DNA from: Chloroflexota bacterium
GTDB lineage: Bacteria > Chloroflexota > Dehalococcoidia > UBA2985
NCBI GenBank assembly: GCA_016210515.1
Contig: JACQTZ010000027.1
Location: forward strand, 1-60,200
DNA: 60,200 nucleotides
Reading direction: 5' to 3'
Shown: positions 43,922-52,182 of the stretch, piece by piece
Position numbering within the stretch: position 1 is the stretch's first letter
Layout of the letters: each line of letters begins with the position of its first letter
Notes under the pieces: generated by a model
Database searches by the model: none
Seen by the model: only the letters and a program-made list of their open reading frames with translations
Told to the model about the DNA's origin: nothing
Program-made: the position numbers and the translations under genes

Positions 43922-44968
43922 CTAGGGCAGGACCTCCATAGCCCACACGCCACGCCTTACCACCTCTCCCACCACGGTGGCCCCGTCAACGCCCTTCTGG
44001 GAAAGGGCCTTCAACAGGGCAGGCACCTTGTCCGGCGCAACGGACATGAGCAGTCCACCAGAGGTCTGGGCGTCGCACAAGACTACCCTGGCCTCGTGGC
44101 TGATGGAAGCGTCCCACGATGTGACTTGCTCCACAGAGTGGAGGTTCCGGTGCGTCCCTCCAGGCGCTACACCCTCCTGCACCAGTTTCCACGTCCCCTC
44201 GATAAGAGGCACCCGTGAGAAGTGGACCCGTGCTGTGACTCCCGAGGCCTCCGCCATCCCTCGCAGATGACCCAGCAGGCCGAAGCCCGTCACATCGGTG
44301 CAGGCACTCACCCCCACCTCCATCATGGCCTCGGAAGCGGCTTTGTTCAGGGCGCTCATCACCTCGATAGCACGAGCGAGGGTTGCGGCGTCAGCCACGC
44401 CGTTCTTGCCCGCGGTGGTTATTATGCCCGTGCCCAGGGGCTTGGTCAGCACCAGACGGTCTCCCACCCTGGCCGAGGCATTGGTCACCTGCTCACCGGG
44501 CCGCACCAGGCCCGTAACCGCCATGCCGTACTTGGGTTCTTCATCGTCTATGGTGTGCCCGCCGACTATCAACACCCCCGCCTCCTGGGCCTTGGAGGCA
44601 GCCCCCTTCATAATCTCCCCCAGGATGTCCATGGGCAGGTCCTTGGGGAAACACACCAGGTTGAGGGCCAGAAGGGGCTTGCCCCCCATGGCGTAGACGT
44701 CGCTGAAGGCGTTGGCCGCGGCAATGACGCCGAAGTGCCACGGGTCGTCCACGATGGGAGGGAAGAAGTCCACCGTCAGCACCAGGGCCAAACCCTCACC
44801 CAACCGGTAGACGGCGGCATCGTCTCCGGTGCTTGTCCCCACCAGGAGGTTGGGGTCCTCGAAGGCCGGTAGCTGGCGCAGCACGTGCGCCAGGTCCTCT
44901 GGACTGAGCTTAGAAGCTCAACCGGCGCATCTGGCCAGGCTGGTCAGCCGTATACCTTCGCCCTGCAT
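43922..44968 (-). CDS. selD: Selenophosphate synthetase SelD, predicted selenoprotein (Sec at UGA, residue 17)
   Basis: Makes selenophosphate from selenide and ATP. A simple open frame gives only 320 aa from 44884, but the same frame continues upstream through one UGA (44918-44920) to an ATG at 44968. The added residues read MQGEGIRLTSLARCAG-Sec-ASKL, so Sec falls at position 17 and Lys at 20, exactly the catalytic Cys/Sec17 and Lys20 of the family. Also seen: STGDDAAVYRL, NAFSDVYAMGGKPLLALNLV, GGHTIDDEEPKYGMAVTG and CTDVTGFGLLGHL. Full length is 348 residues. It implies selenocysteine insertion machinery elsewhere in the genome. Confidence 0.93.
44866..44925 (-). promoter_or_regulatory. Candidate SECIS-like hairpin in selD mRNA
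   Basis: Downstream of the UGA, CTGGCGCA (44886-44893) and TGCGCCAG (44873-44880) form a perfect 8-bp stem with a five-base CGTGC loop, starting 24 bases after the UGA. An outer CCGGT/ACCGG stem (44921-44925 with 44866-44870) could enclose both. Bacterial SECIS elements lie in this position, but their sequence is variable, so this is tentative. Confidence 0.4.
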
Positions 44969-45103
44969 ACATTGGCCCTTTCTCAAGACTCCGCTTTGTG
45001 CGTATCTATTATGATAGCACAGGCAGGGCTTGCCCTGCACCCACAAAGCACTCTTCCATGATGTGAATGAGGCCATAGCGCCTATCATGCCCTGAACGAA
45101 TGC

Positions 45104-45604
45104 TCACACGTACCGCTCTCCACCGTCTGGGAAGATGGTGACCACCACCTTCCCAGTGTCCAGGCGCCTGGCTACCTCCAGCGCGGCCACCACGTTGGCC
45201 CCCGAGGAGACCCCCACCAGGAGTCCCTCATCTCGCGCCAGGCGGGCGGCCATCTGGTAGGCGTCCTCATCGGTCACACCGATAGCCTGGTCTATGATGG
45301 CGCTGTTCAGGACGGGCGGCACGAAGTCCGGCCCCAGGCCTGGTATGGCGTGTCCTCCCACGGTCCCCCTGCTCAGAAGAGGGGAAGAGGCCGGCTCAAC
45401 GGCCACCACCAGGGTGTAGCCAGGAAGGAGGCTCCCCGACTCCTCGGCATCCCTTATCATGGCCAGGGCGATGCGGTCTTTTATGCTCCTCGTGGGGTTA
45501 CGGCTCTCCAGCTTCCCCAGCACAATAGCCGACCCCTCTTCGGGTATGCGTCTGAGGGCAACCAGGGGCGTGTTGCCTATCAGGGCAAGAACGCTCTGGA
45601 ACAT
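45104..45604 (-). CDS. cysK: Cysteine synthase with large internal deletion
   Basis: A 166-aa remnant of an O-acetylserine sulfhydrylase of normally about 310 aa. The N-terminal part ([37 protein letters not shown] with the PLP lysine) runs to [10 protein letters not shown], then jumps straight into the C-terminal part ([54 protein letters not shown]). The middle, including the substrate loop and glycine-rich phosphate loop, is gone. The frame is kept. It is probably inactive as a synthase. Confidence 0.88.
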   Translation of the reverse strand: MFQSVLALIGNTPLVALRRIPEEGSAIVLGKLESRNPTRSIKDRIALAMIRDAEESGSLLPGYTLVVAVEPASSPLLSRGTVGGHAIPGLGPDFVPPVLNSAIIDQAIGVTDEDAYQMAARLARDEGLLVGVSSGANVVAALEVARRLDTGKVVVTIFPDGGERYV

Positions 45605-45668
45605 AAAAGACCATGCCCTTTCCCCCAAATAGCTTTGCACAAGAAGGTGGTTATGTGTAGTCGCTTTA

Positions 45669-45785
45669 TGTCATTCTGAGTCCCGATGAAATCGGGGCGA
45701 AGAATCTAAAGCCTTCGCCCAAGCAAAGCGCTACAGCTTAGATTCTTCGGTCGTCCCGACACGTCGGGATTCCCTCAGAATGACA
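45669..45785. repeat. MITE-like palindromic repeat, copy C
   Basis: A 117-bp copy with TGTCATTCTGAGTCCCGA at the left and CCTCAGAATGACA at the right; inner arms GAAGAATCTAA / TTAGATTCTTC pair over 11 bases. It is the closest relative of copy A at 1556-1670. It lies between the cysK remnant and trpA. Confidence 0.85.
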
Positions 45786-45952
45786 TCTTGTGCCCTCTCC
45801 CAAGCCTCGCCTCATTTTGCCCCCGGGAGATACGGGCGTCAAGCTGGACACTAAAGGTGGTGCAGTCTCCTGTGTTGCCTACCCCCAGAGGGCGTGGTAT
45901 ATTCACCTGCACACAGATGGCATCCAGGGTAGCGAAGGGATCAGGACATACC

Positions 45953-46765
45953 ATGGACAGGCTTAAACAGAGCTTCGACGCCTTGGCCCAAAAGGGGACG
46001 ATGGGGATAATACCTTACCTTACCGTGGGCTTCCCATCGGTGAAGGACACTCTTTCCCTGGTGCCTGCCCTGGTTGAAGGCGGCGCCGACGTCATAGAGC
46101 TGGGCGTGCCCTTCAGTGACCCCCTGGCCGACGGCCCCACCATCCAGCGAGCCAGCTTCCATGCCCTGGCCCAGGGAGTCACCCTGGGCACATGCCTCCA
46201 GGTCTGCCAGCATCTCCGGAGCGACGGAGTTACCACTCCCCTGGTACTCATGGGCTACTACAATCCCATCCTCAGCTACAGGCTGGACAGGTTTGCCGTG
46301 GATGCACAGGGCGCAGGAGTAGACGGAGTCATCGTGCCAGACCTGCCCTTCGAGGAGGCCGGCCCCCTCCAGGCCCCGTGTAGCCAGCGCGGCATCCAGC
46401 TTATCCCCCTGCTGGCCCCCACCAGCACCGACACCCGCATTGCCTGCTCGTGCGAAAAGGCCGGCGGATTTGTCTACTGCATCAGCCTCACGGGGGTGAC
46501 CGGCGCCCGGCAAGAGCTACCTCCCGGTATCCCTGCCCTGGCCCAGAGGGTGAGGAGTCACACAGACCTCCCCCTGGCCATCGGGTTCGGAATATCCCAG
46601 AGACACCACGTGGAGGCCCTGGCCCCCTGGGCGCAGGCGGCCGTGGTTGGAAGCGCGCTCATCGAGGTGGTGGAAAGGACCCCCGATGGACAGCGGGAAG
46701 AGGCGGTAAAGGAGTTCGTCGCCAGGCTCAAAGGAACAGTCACCATCCACCAAAGGAGGCAGTAA
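45953..46765 (+). CDS. trpA: Tryptophan synthase alpha chain
   Basis: Cleaves indole-3-glycerol phosphate to indole, which TrpB uses. 270 aa TIM barrel. Catalytic Glu and Asp are in VIELGVPFSDPLADGPTIQ; also GIIPYLTVGFPS, LMGYYNPILSY, GVIVPDLPFEEAG and LPLAIGFGISQ. The ATG at 45953 gives the normal N-terminus; a longer frame upstream has no support. Other trp genes are not in the window, so trpA is detached from trpB here. aroH follows after two bases. Confidence 0.96.
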   Translation: MDRLKQSFDALAQKGTMGIIPYLTVGFPSVKDTLSLVPALVEGGADVIELGVPFSDPLADGPTIQRASFHALAQGVTLGTCLQVCQHLRSDGVTTPLVLMGYYNPILSYRLDRFAVDAQGAGVDGVIVPDLPFEEAGPLQAPCSQRGIQLIPLLAPTSTDTRIACSCEKAGGFVYCISLTGVTGARQELPPGIPALAQRVRSHTDLPLAIGFGISQRHHVEALAPWAQAAVVGSALIEVVERTPDGQREEAVKEFVARLKGTVTIHQRRQ

Positions 46766-46767
46766 TC

Positions 46768-47136
46768 ATGGCCCTGGTATGTCGTGGCCTTCGCGGAGCA
46801 ACCACAGCCCGGGACAACACCAAAGAGGCAATCCTGGAGGCGACCCATGAGCTGCTGGAACGCCTGGTAGAGACCAACGACCTCGACATCGAGTACCTGG
46901 CCGCCGCCTTCTTCACCACCTCCCAGGACCTCAACGCCGAGTTCCCCGCGGTGGCTGCTCGCCAGATGGGATGGGAGTACGTCCCCCTCATCTGCGGCCA
47001 CGAGATGAGAGTGCCCGATGGTCTGCCTCTGTGCATCCGTGTCATGATCCTGGTGAACACGGAGAAGCGCCCCGAGGAGATGGCCCACGTCTATCTGCAC
47101 GGTGCCACAGGCCTGCGTTCCCGCGGCACGTCCTAG
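46768..47136 (+). CDS. aroH: Chorismate mutase, AroH class
   Basis: Rearranges chorismate to prephenate for Phe/Tyr. 122 aa, the monofunctional trimeric class. Seen: VCRGLRGATTARDNTKEAIL with the active-site Arg, FFTTSQDLNAEFPAVAARQ, and LCIRVMILVNTEK with the second active-site Arg. AAAGGAGG precedes the ATG at 46768. It directly follows trpA, so the two aromatic amino acid genes are co-transcribed. Confidence 0.95.
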   Translation: MALVCRGLRGATTARDNTKEAILEATHELLERLVETNDLDIEYLAAAFFTTSQDLNAEFPAVAARQMGWEYVPLICGHEMRVPDGLPLCIRVMILVNTEKRPEEMAHVYLHGATGLRSRGTS

Positions 47137-47204
47137 CCAGAGTTTGGAAGTCGCGCCGCATATCGATGGCATCGGGGCCCCATCGTGCGCAGTCTGATGG
47201 CAGT

Positions 47205-47798
47205 CTACCGGACGATCGGCATCCGCACGATGGTCTTCAGCTTTTCGGGCGCAACCCGCCGGGGGTCGCTGAGGTAGATTTCATGTCCAGGACCGCCCAG
47301 GCGCAAGCGTTGTTGCTCGGCGGCGGCGTGGAGCTGAACGTAGGCAGCACCTACCTGGTCGTAGGGGCCTATATGCATCATCTGAAGGCCGGTGCCCTCT
47401 TCCCAATCCACAATTTCAACCGCGCTGGGGTTTCCTCCCCTGGCGCTGACTGCCTTCTTGGCCTCCTCAAGGTGCTGGGAGGTCACTTCTGACGGGATGC
47501 GCACCAGAACGCGCCATCTCCACTTGGACATGTCTGGAACCTCTTTGGGGTCGTCGTACCAGAGAGCCTCCAGGGGGGCTACCACGAAATCTGTTACCCC
47601 TGCCTTCTTCAGCATGAACTTCATGGTATACGCCACTGAGTACACTTTTTGGATGGCCTCCATGAACAGGTTGCCACTGGGCGCTCCATGGCCATCGACT
47701 GCCAGAAAGGCTGCTCGTCCGGCTTCGATTCGCTTGACTTTTGGGGTTGCGCTGTACAGGTCTTTCAGTGTTCGCTTGAAGTCCACATGCTCCAGCAT
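47205..47798 (-). CDS. GyrI-like small-molecule binding domain protein
   Basis: A 197-aa protein of the GyrI-like superfamily (AraC effector-binding fold). Seen: DLYSATPKVKRIEAGRAAFL, VDGHGAPSGNLFMEAIQKVY, and the C-terminal GLQMMHIGPYDQVGAAYVQL with HEIYLSDPRRVAPEKLKTIV, all typical. No DNA-binding domain is attached. GGGAGGAG precedes the ATG. Family members bind or hydrolyse small compounds; the ligand here is unknown. It is a single gene, convergent with aroH. Confidence 0.9.
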   Translation of the reverse strand: MLEHVDFKRTLKDLYSATPKVKRIEAGRAAFLAVDGHGAPSGNLFMEAIQKVYSVAYTMKFMLKKAGVTDFVVAPLEALWYDDPKEVPDMSKWRWRVLVRIPSEVTSQHLEEAKKAVSARGGNPSAVEIVDWEEGTGLQMMHIGPYDQVGAAYVQLHAAAEQQRLRLGGPGHEIYLSDPRRVAPEKLKTIVRMPIVR

Positions 47799-47857
47799 AA
47801 GCTCCTCCCTTCTTGAAAACGAGCAGAGTGCGATTGGGTAGATGTAGACTTTGTGGC

Positions 47858-48058
47858 TCAGCGTCTACGGGCGTTCTTGCCAAGAGTGCCCAGAAAGGGA
47901 GAGCCTGCACCCAGCAAGAACCCGAAATCATACCAGTTGCCACTTCTTGCGACATTGTACAAGGGGTGCCCGTCCCAGCCGCCGAATAGGTGGACGACCA
48001 GGACAATCCAGGCCGTAAGTCCATTCCAGAGTCCCCAAAGCAGGTCTTGCCACCACAC
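47858..48058 (-). CDS. Small membrane protein, 66 aa
   Basis: A GTG start at 48058 follows GGGAGGGG by six bases. One long helix (LLWGLWNGLTAWIVLVVHLFG), then GGWDGHPLYNVARSGNWYDFGFLLGAG and a basic tail. The pattern of one or two helices joined by the conserved WYDFGFLLG stretch is recognisable from small uncharacterised membrane proteins. The function is unknown. It lies 51 bases downstream of jag but has its own ribosome site. Confidence 0.75.
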   Translation of the reverse strand: MWWQDLLWGLWNGLTAWIVLVVHLFGGWDGHPLYNVARSGNWYDFGFLLGAGSPFLGTLGKNARRR

Positions 48059-48109
48059 GATGGTCCCCTCCCTTCATCTGCACATCTCTTTTATTGTTGG
48101 CTGCGATGG

Positions 48110-48748
48110 TTATGACGGCCGTCGGGGGGAGATGACCACCTGCCTGCTCTCTCCCGCCCCGGTGCTCTCGGTGGTGACCTGGGGGTGGTCTGCCAGGGTC
48201 ACGTGTATTATCCTTCGCTCGTTGGGGGCCATGGGCTCCAGGGTGATGGAGCGTCCCGTAGCCGCGACCCGCTCGGCGACCCGCAGGGCCAGGGCCCTTA
48301 GGGCCGCGTAGCGCCGCTCTCGATACCCCTCCACATCCAGGATTACCCGTCCTTCTGTCCTCTGGCCCACCAGGAGGTTGACGATGAACTGGAGTGCTCT
48401 GAGGGTCTCGCCGCGGCGGCCGATGAGGAGCCCTGAGTCTTCGCCTTCTATGTCCAGCTCCACGGTGTCCTCCTGGCCCGGCTCCTGTGGTCTCAAAGAG
48501 GCCAGGGCGGAGACCTTCATGGTCCGGAGGAGGTTGTCCAAGGTGAGCTTGGCTACGGTCGTGAGGCCCGAGGGAGGGGCAATCAGGGTCACCCGTATAC
48601 GGGCTGGCTCGGCTCCGAAGCCGAGGATTCCTCCCTTGCCCGGACTAAGGACGTCTACTTCTACTTGGTCGCGCTCTGCGCCGAGTTGCTCTAGGGCGAT
48701 CTCTATAGCTTCCTCGACGGACCTTCCCGTCACTTCCAGTGTTTCCAT
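48110..48748 (-). CDS. jag: RNA-binding protein Jag/KhpB (Jag_N-KH-R3H)
   Basis: A 212-aa protein: Jag_N domain at 1-50 (LEVTGRSVEEAIEIALEQLG, PGKGGILGFGAEPARIRV), a KH domain at about 85-150 with GEDSGLLIGRRGETLRALQF, and an R3H domain at about 150-200 with RALALRVAERVAATG. It binds small RNAs and mRNAs and affects cell division in Gram-positive relatives. Its first 35 codons overlap the end of yidC by 104 bp in another frame, so the two are translationally coupled. Confidence 0.96.
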   Translation of the reverse strand: METLEVTGRSVEEAIEIALEQLGAERDQVEVDVLSPGKGGILGFGAEPARIRVTLIAPPSGLTTVAKLTLDNLLRTMKVSALASLRPQEPGQEDTVELDIEGEDSGLLIGRRGETLRALQFIVNLLVGQRTEGRVILDVEGYRERRYAALRALALRVAERVAATGRSITLEPMAPNERRIIHVTLADHPQVTTESTGAGESRQVVISPRRPS

Positions 48749-49559
48749 CTTGCTCTATCTCCTTGACCGACTGGACTGGGGTGGTCTGTGGGACAGGCTG
48801 TGCTTGCCTGAATGGGAGCAGGTTTCCCCAGCCGGTAATAAAGTATTGGATGCCTATTTGAAGCAGGTTGGATGCCACCCAGTAGAGGGAGAGACCTGTG
48901 GGCAGGGAAAAGGAGAAAAAGGTCAACATTATGGGCATCATCCACAGCATCATCTGGTTGGTCTGGGCCTGCCGGGCGTCCGCGGATGGGACGGTGGACA
49001 TCTTTTGCACGGCCCACATGGATATGCCTACCAGGACCGGGAGGATGAAGCTGGAGACCCCGCCCTCCTGGTTGGGGCTGAGACCCAGGTCCATATACAG
49101 GAACCGGCTGCTGAGGGGAATGGCCTGGTTCACCAGGGGAAGCCAGGAATACAGCCTCTGAGAGAGATCCATAAGCCTCTCAGGCTCGGATGGGAGGGTC
49201 TGGATGATGGCCTGGTACAGCCCAATCCAGATGGGCATCTGTATGAACATAGGGCCAAGACATCCCAGGGGGTTTATCCCGCGCTCCCGGTACAGGCGCA
49301 TGGTCTCCTGGGATACCTTCTGCCGGTCGTTCTTGTACTTTTCCTGTAGCTCTTTAAGCAGGGGCTGTATCTGGGACATGCTCCTGGTCATCTTGATCTG
49401 TTTCAGGGTCAGAGGAAGGGTGACCAGGCGGATTATCACGGTGAATACCAGGATGCTGATCCCGAAGTTGCTGAACAGGAGGGCGTACAGGAGCACCAGG
49501 CTGTTCACCATAGGCCCCATTATGAGCTGGTTCCATACTAACCCGATAAAGTCCAGCAT
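48645..49559 (-). CDS. yidC: Membrane protein insertase YidC
   Basis: A 304-aa insertase of the Gram-positive/chloroplast Oxa1 type, without the large periplasmic domain. Seen: NFGISILVFTVIIRLVTLPL with the groove Arg, the cytoplasmic hairpin SQIQPLLKELQEKYKNDRQK, GCLGPMFIQMPIWIGLYQAI, and TFFSFSLPTGLSLYWVASNL. The last 34 residues are Arg-rich (SYRDRPRATRRRARPSRSRR) and could touch the ribosome; they are encoded in the overlap with jag. Confidence 0.96.
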   Translation of the reverse strand: MLDFIGLVWNQLIMGPMVNSLVLLYALLFSNFGISILVFTVIIRLVTLPLTLKQIKMTRSMSQIQPLLKELQEKYKNDRQKVSQETMRLYRERGINPLGCLGPMFIQMPIWIGLYQAIIQTLPSEPERLMDLSQRLYSWLPLVNQAIPLSSRFLYMDLGLSPNQEGGVSSFILPVLVGISMWAVQKMSTVPSADARQAQTNQMMLWMMPIMLTFFSFSLPTGLSLYWVASNLLQIGIQYFITGWGNLLPFRQAQPVPQTTPVQSVKEIEQDGNTGSDGKVRRGSYRDRPRATRRRARPSRSRRP

Positions 49560-49666
49560 GTTCTATCTCACCACTCTTGCAAGGGAGCTACTCGCGGGCT
49601 TTTGCCTGGGGCGAGCCATGCCCTTGTCCCCTCGGTTTGGGCTGCCCTGGGGCTGTGTTGCAGACG

Positions 49667-50830
49667 CTATTCGCATTGTGGCCTGGATTTCTTGGTGTCA
49701 TAGCACCATTGCTCTCTCCAGAACCCGCCCTCCAGGTTCGCGGCCCGGATGGAGTGGTTCATGGCGCTGATGTAGATTGTGGAGTCTGAGACTGCCAGGG
49801 GGGCGCGAATGTGGTCTTTTGCCGAGAAAGAGCGTACCTCTTTGCCATCCTGGAGACGCACCAGGTAGACGTCTCCCTTGTCGTTGGCCACTGCCACGCC
49901 TTCTGGGATGAGGGCGGGAGCAGATAGTATGAGGCCGCTGGTCTCAAAGGGAGTAGGCCATGCGGGTGTTCCGTTGTTGGCATTCAGGGCGTAGAGGTTG
50001 CCGTCCAGGGAGCCGACGTAGATGACTGTCCCGTCGGAGACAGCCCTGCTCCAGAACCAGTTCTCTGCCTCAAAGGGAGCGGCCCATGCCTGGGCGCCGG
50101 TGGCGGCATCCAGGGCGTAGAAGCGGCGGTCAAAGGAGCCGATGTAGACGCGCCCGTCCATGACCAGGGGCGTGGAGGCCACGGCTCCATCAGTGGGGAA
50201 GCTCCACATCTGCTGTCCCGCCGTCAAACCCTCCCTATCCTTCAGGGTTACGGCGTAGACGTTGTGGTCCAGGGAGCCAAAGTACACGGCGTCCTCATAC
50301 ACCACGGGAGTGGACCATACCTTGTTCCCTGTCTGGAACCGCCACTTCTCGAATCCTTCGGCGGAGTCCAGGGCGTACAGGTTTCCATCTGATGAACCCA
50401 CAACAATGGTGTCACCTGCCACTACGGGGGAACCCACGATATGGCCGCTGGTGGGGAAGTCCCACTCCTTATCCTGGGTAATGGGGTCCAGGGCGTACAG
50501 TGTGCCATTGTACCCGCCCACGTACAACAAGCTTTCGGTCAGCGCGGGGCTGCCATAAACTCCCCCCAGGGATTCTCCCTTGTCTGTCGGGAAGCTCCAT
50601 CTGAGGCTGCCGTCCTCTTTGTCCAGAGCCAATAGCTTGGCCTCCTGAGAGCCGATGTAGATGACATCGTCGGCCACCACCGCTCCAGACCACCCGGAGG
50701 AGGGTGTGGACTTGCCTGTGGCGCATCCGGCCAGGGACCAGAGAGCCAGTGATGCCAAAAGGAACCAGAGGCAAAGGCGTGCCCTGAGGGAGTCTGAATT
50801 AGCTATGATATGATTGCTCCACGTTTTCAT
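49667..50830 (-). CDS. Lipoprotein with PQQ-type beta-propeller (BamB-like fold)
   Basis: A 387-aa exported protein. Signal peptide ends in the lipobox SLAGC (Cys36), then about seven propeller repeats, each ending like DGNLYALDSAEGFEKWRF or RRFYALDAATGAQAWAAPF. It resembles BamB and PQQ dehydrogenase propellers, but nothing shows that PQQ binds. Lying between yidD and yidC, it is likely co-transcribed with membrane biogenesis genes, suggesting a chaperone-like role in envelope assembly. That role is inferred only from position and fold. Confidence 0.9.
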   Translation of the reverse strand: MKTWSNHIIANSDSLRARLCLWFLLASLALWSLAGCATGKSTPSSGWSGAVVADDVIYIGSQEAKLLALDKEDGSLRWSFPTDKGESLGGVYGSPALTESLLYVGGYNGTLYALDPITQDKEWDFPTSGHIVGSPVVAGDTIVVGSSDGNLYALDSAEGFEKWRFQTGNKVWSTPVVYEDAVYFGSLDHNVYAVTLKDREGLTAGQQMWSFPTDGAVASTPLVMDGRVYIGSFDRRFYALDAATGAQAWAAPFEAENWFWSRAVSDGTVIYVGSLDGNLYALNANNGTPAWPTPFETSGLILSAPALIPEGVAVANDKGDVYLVRLQDGKEVRSFSAKDHIRAPLAVSDSTIYISAMNHSIRAANLEGGFWREQWCYDTKKSRPQCE

Positions 50831-50893
50831 TAGATCTAATAGTGCAAGAGTCCGCCCGCAGGCTGAGAGAAGCGCTCACGACACAAAGAGCGC

Positions 50894-51103
50894 TCAGGGG
50901 ACCGGGTCGTAGCCTGCCCCGCCCAAAGGTGTGCACCTGGCCAGCCTGCGCAAAGTCAGCCACAGGCCTCGCACGAGGCCGTGTTTGGAGATGGCCTGAT
51001 GGGAGTACTCGGAGCAGGTTGGCTGGTATCGACAGGTGACTGGCAGGAACGGTGAGATTGTCCTTTGATACAGCCGTATGGCCGACACAGGCCACTTCTT
51101 CAT
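50894..51103 (-). CDS. yidD: Membrane protein insertion efficiency factor YidD
   Basis: A 69-aa protein: [35 protein letters not shown], and [13 protein letters not shown] are family hallmarks. It assists YidC-dependent insertion. Its ATG overlaps the rnpA stop (ATGA), so the longer reading upstream is not used. It is part of rpmH-rnpA-yidD. Confidence 0.96.
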   Translation of the reverse strand: MKKWPVSAIRLYQRTISPFLPVTCRYQPTCSEYSHQAISKHGLVRGLWLTLRRLARCTPLGGAGYDPVP

Positions 51104-51462
51104 GCCCTCACCTTCTCTATCTCTGAGACGACTGCCAGCAGGCCAGCCCTGCGGAGCAGTCCACTCACGGAGGCTTCTAGCTGATGGTAGTCCGCAGACC
51201 CGGCCTGCCCCCTGGCGATGAATATGATGTCCCATCCGCTCTTGACTGGGGTGCGGCGGGCCGCCTCTCTCAGCCTTCGCTTGATAGTATTCCTTACCAC
51301 CGCGTTGCCCATTCGCTTCCCCACGCTGAACCCGAACCTGCTCACGCCGTCCGCGCCCCTGGGCAGCGCCTTTAGCACTAAGAAATCGTCAGCCCAGGAG
51401 CGCCCACGGCGGTAGACGAGAGTGAAGTCCTGGGCTTTCCTGAGACGTAGCTCCTTTTGCAT
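51100..51462 (-). CDS. rnpA: Ribonuclease P protein component
   Basis: A 120-aa basic protein that joins RNase P RNA to process pre-tRNA 5' ends. Seen: [37 protein letters not shown] and the RNR-type motif [10 protein letters not shown]. It starts at TTG or ATG near 51462, 45 bases after rpmH. The order rpmH-rnpA-yidD-yidC-jag is the classical near-origin operon. Confidence 0.95.
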   Translation of the reverse strand: MQKELRLRKAQDFTLVYRRGRSWADDFLVLKALPRGADGVSRFGFSVGKRMGNAVVRNTIKRRLREAARRTPVKSGWDIIFIARGQAGSADYHQLEASVSGLLRRAGLLAVVSEIEKVRA

Positions 51463-51507
51463 TGAGCCGAGAAAAGGTCCGCTAGGAAAAGACGGGGTAG
51501 CATGGAG

Positions 51508-51645
51508 CTATACCGTGAGTCTCTCCCGCCCCTTGAAACGGCGGCGCTTCAGGACGTCCTGCCCGCCGCGCGTGAACATGCGGGAGAGAAACCCGTGGAC
51601 TCTTTTCCTTCGCCTGACTTTTGGTTGATAGGTTCGTTTTGGCAT
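51508..51645 (-). CDS. rpmH: 50S ribosomal protein L34
   Basis: A 45-aa, strongly basic protein, too short for most reading-frame lists: [20 protein letters not shown], then [19 protein letters not shown]. The PKRTYQP opening and the RRFKGR end are the L34 signature. ATG at 51645, stop at 51508-51510. First gene of the operon, behind a near-consensus promoter. Confidence 0.97.
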   Translation of the reverse strand: MPKRTYQPKVRRRKRVHGFLSRMFTRGGQDVLKRRRFKGRERLTV

Positions 51646-51660
51646 TAGCGTCTAAGCTGG

Positions 51661-51690
51661 ATTATAATTCCTGTGGGTTGCAGGTGTCAA
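51661..51690 (-). promoter_or_regulatory. Promoter of the rpmH operon
   Basis: On the minus strand, consensus TTGACA (51685-51690), 18-base spacer, consensus TATAAT (51661-51666). Both hexamers are perfect, the best promoter in the window, as expected for a ribosomal protein gene. The leader to the rpmH ATG is short, about 10 bases. Confidence 0.85.
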
Positions 51691-51724
51691 TTGCGGTTGC
51701 TTGATTGCTGGTGTGGGCGGCTCT

Positions 51725-51754
51725 TTGACCCGCCCAAGGTGGTGGTATTACAAT
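51725..51754 (+). promoter_or_regulatory. Promoter of tRNA-Gln
   Basis: TTGACC (51725-51730), 18-base spacer, TACAAT (51749-51754), 26 bases before the mature tRNA. It is divergent from the rpmH promoter, 35 bp away. Confidence 0.7.
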
Positions 51755-51779
51755 GGCGTGGCCTTGAGTCGGGAGGCGA

Positions 51780-51850
51780 TGCCCGGTAGTGTAGCGGTAG
51801 CACGTCAGCCTTTGGAGCTGAAGACCCTGGTTCGAATCCAGGCCGGGCAG
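51780..51850 (+). tRNA. tRNA-Gln (anticodon TTG)
   Basis: A 71-nt cloverleaf: acceptor TGCCCGG/CCGGGCA with U1-A72 typical of tRNA-Gln and discriminator G, anticodon stem TCAGC/GCTGA with loop CTTTGGA (anticodon TTG), T-arm CCTGG-TTCGAAT-CCAGG. CCA is not encoded. Confidence 0.95.
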
Positions 51851-52182
51851 TTACCCAGTCCAGTAGGAGGTTCCTCCGCATCTGGTGACCACCGATATGA
51901 TCGTGCGCATCCCGCAGGGTCCCTGGCCTTCTGCAGCCTGCTAGTGGTACTCTCGTTTCTCAAAGGAGCTGCCAAGAAGCGTTTGGTAAGGCACAGCGCC
52001 CCTGGCCGCTGGTGGGGCCGTCGTCGCAAGTCACGGTTCAGTTCTAGGCATGGGAGGGTTCAAAGACACGGCTCAGCTTGCAGCCTCTAATGTCAAAACT
52101 GATCCGGTAGCCCAGGCTGAACCCAGACGGGAACGTACTTCAGCAGACCAAAAAACCAGAGAAACTGATACAGGAGGAAAGC
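51851..52182. other. Gap between tRNA-Gln and the dehydrogenase, no gene seen
   Basis: About 330 bp. Reading frames on both strands are either continuous with the tRNA or of atypical composition with no ribosome site. No repeat of the recognised families lies here. Confidence 0.4.

Noticed and set aside
45788..45952. N-terminal extension of trpA
   Set aside because: Known TrpA proteins start at the equivalent of 45953, and the extension overlaps the end of the MITE region.
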